Source: Capitella teleta (taxonomy: Eukaryota; Annelida; Polychaeta; Capitellidae). Taken from it: a stretch of 64,000 nt of DNA. Below are positions 62,986-64,000 of the stretch, in pieces. Positions within the stretch are counted from its first letter, which is position 1. Each line of letters starts with the position of its first letter. The notes below the pieces were generated by a model. It was not told where the DNA came from and made no database searches. It worked only from the letters and a program-made list of their open reading frames with translations. Both the position numbers and the translations under genes were made by a program. The DNA lies in assembly GCA_000328365.1 (NCBI GenBank), contig KB303059.1, positions 15,697 through 79,696 on the forward strand. The letters are read 5' to 3'.

Positions 62986-63440
62986 AATTAAATTATCCAT
63001 ATGTGGGTGTTTTTTCCCCGATTTTGTTTCTTTTGTTGTATGTTTTTCCCGATTTTTCTTACATCTCGCTATAGCACAGAAGCTGCAACTCCAGACAGTG
63101 TTCTATATCTGGCATTATCTGCGATCAGATTTCGAATGAACCTTTGGGTTTGCAGTGATATCGGAACACGTGCACCCAATCAAACACTGGCATGCAGTGA
63201 AATACTTGGCTGCCTTTAAACTTGTAAATAGTTGATCTATCTAACCACGCCCGCCAAATTTGCCTTCTATGTCAGGTCGAGAACTATCCGAACAATCTGA
63301 TATAATTATTCCGCATTGAGCAAAAAATGCCCTACCGTAAGCGGCACCAGATAGGGTGAGTTATGCCACGTCGATTGGCTTTGAAATTTAAACTCGTAAT
63401 ATTCTAGTTAGTGAACTAATTATGATATTGATATCTTTTG

Positions 63441-63441
63441 C

Positions 63442-63540
<99 letters not shown>
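63441..63540. repeat. (TTA)n microsatellite, about 33 units
   Basis: Pure trinucleotide run. Downstream, 63650-63700 shares the TTCCCTGGTCATA...ATGACACAG block with 51060-51090, a further small unnamed repeat. 63928-63985 holds two nearly identical copies of GCATGTAAGTGCGTTATG. Confidence 0.9.
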
Positions 63541-64000
63541 GTAAACATTGACGAAAGGCTGCTCAATATTTGGTAATATTAACATCCTTGAGCGGAATCA
63601 ACAAGCGCATTGGAATGCCGTCATGATTACAAAAGGAAGAAAGAAGCATGTTCACTGGTTCCCTGGTCATATATATATGACACAGGCACACACCGATGAG
63701 AGGTGGTATCTCATTGGCTGCTATTTATGGTAACATTTAGTCAACTGGTCGTATTCAGCAAATACTCTGAATTCATTTTCATTCGCCTCGCCTTGTGAGC
63801 CATCTTGGGAATTTTGAGTGACGTCATGTGAAATCGAGTGAAATGGATGTACCAAAATAGCGGTGAGTTTTCATCGGTTTGTGCCGGTGCTTCATTTCAG
63901 TAGCGCTGGAGACCAGTGAAAGAAGCATGTAAGTGCGTTATGCTTAAGAGAAGTGCATGTAAGTGCGTTATGATTATGAGAGATGATTTGCACAGATCCA

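Overview
This is a eukaryotic, intron-rich and AT-rich window with multi-exon animal genes on both strands. The clearest are mitochondrial methionine aminopeptidase METAP1D, a TAX1BP1/CALCOCO-type autophagy receptor, inositol-3-phosphate synthase ISYNA1, phosphatidylcholine transfer protein PCTP, pyruvate dehydrogenase kinase and an alpha-type nicotinic receptor-like subunit. The nicotinic-type receptor, short introns (often 70-300 bp) and heavy load of small DNA transposons and tRNA-derived SINEs fit an invertebrate metazoan, probably marine. I cannot name the phylum from sequence alone. There is one assembly gap of N at about 51478-51527.

Layout: 1-3281 is repeat-rich (a SINE-like 3' end with poly-A, then hAT-like non-autonomous elements). 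3282-4856 (+) is METAP1D in five coding exons. 7190-14651 (+) is the TAX1BP1-like gene, with 18 coding exons and probably a non-coding first exon far upstream. 15882-31352 (+) is a PCTP orthologue whose first coding exon is about 12.8 kb from its second. ISYNA1 (23701-26954, +) lies complete inside that intron with its own TATA box and poly-A signal. 31353-36866 is intergenic: a His-rich coding-like minisatellite, a mariner-like MITE and a TTAA-flanked MITE. 36867-48540 (-) is a pyruvate dehydrogenase kinase with ten common exons and two alternative first exons (46117-46288 and 48438-48540). Its large first intron holds a broken BEL/Pao LTR retrotransposon and a SINE. 48541-53818 is mostly repeats plus a broken kelch-repeat sequence. 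53854-54493 (+) is a signal-peptide/LRR exon with no visible continuation. 57047-60703 (-) is the acetylcholine-receptor-like gene, recognisable through TM3. 60704-64000 is repeats and microsatellites.

The genes do not form an operon or an obvious pathway. METAP1D and PDK are both mitochondrial-matrix enzymes, and ISYNA1 and PCTP both concern phospholipid supply and movement. That may be chance, although the nesting of ISYNA1 in PCTP would couple their transcription.

The most interesting points are: (1) duplicated, interchangeable first exons of PDK; (2) a nicotinic-type receptor whose pore entrance reads Pro-Asp-Arg, between the usual cationic Gly-Glu-Lys and anionic Pro-Ala-Arg signatures, with Thr where the 9' Leu gate normally sits; (3) same-strand nesting of ISYNA1 in PCTP; (4) two TTAA-specific MITE families and a young tRNA-SINE family with clear target-site duplications; (5) two minisatellites that stay open as repeated peptides. 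Exon limits were set by hand from splice signals and reading phase; every multi-exon model below keeps phase throughout.
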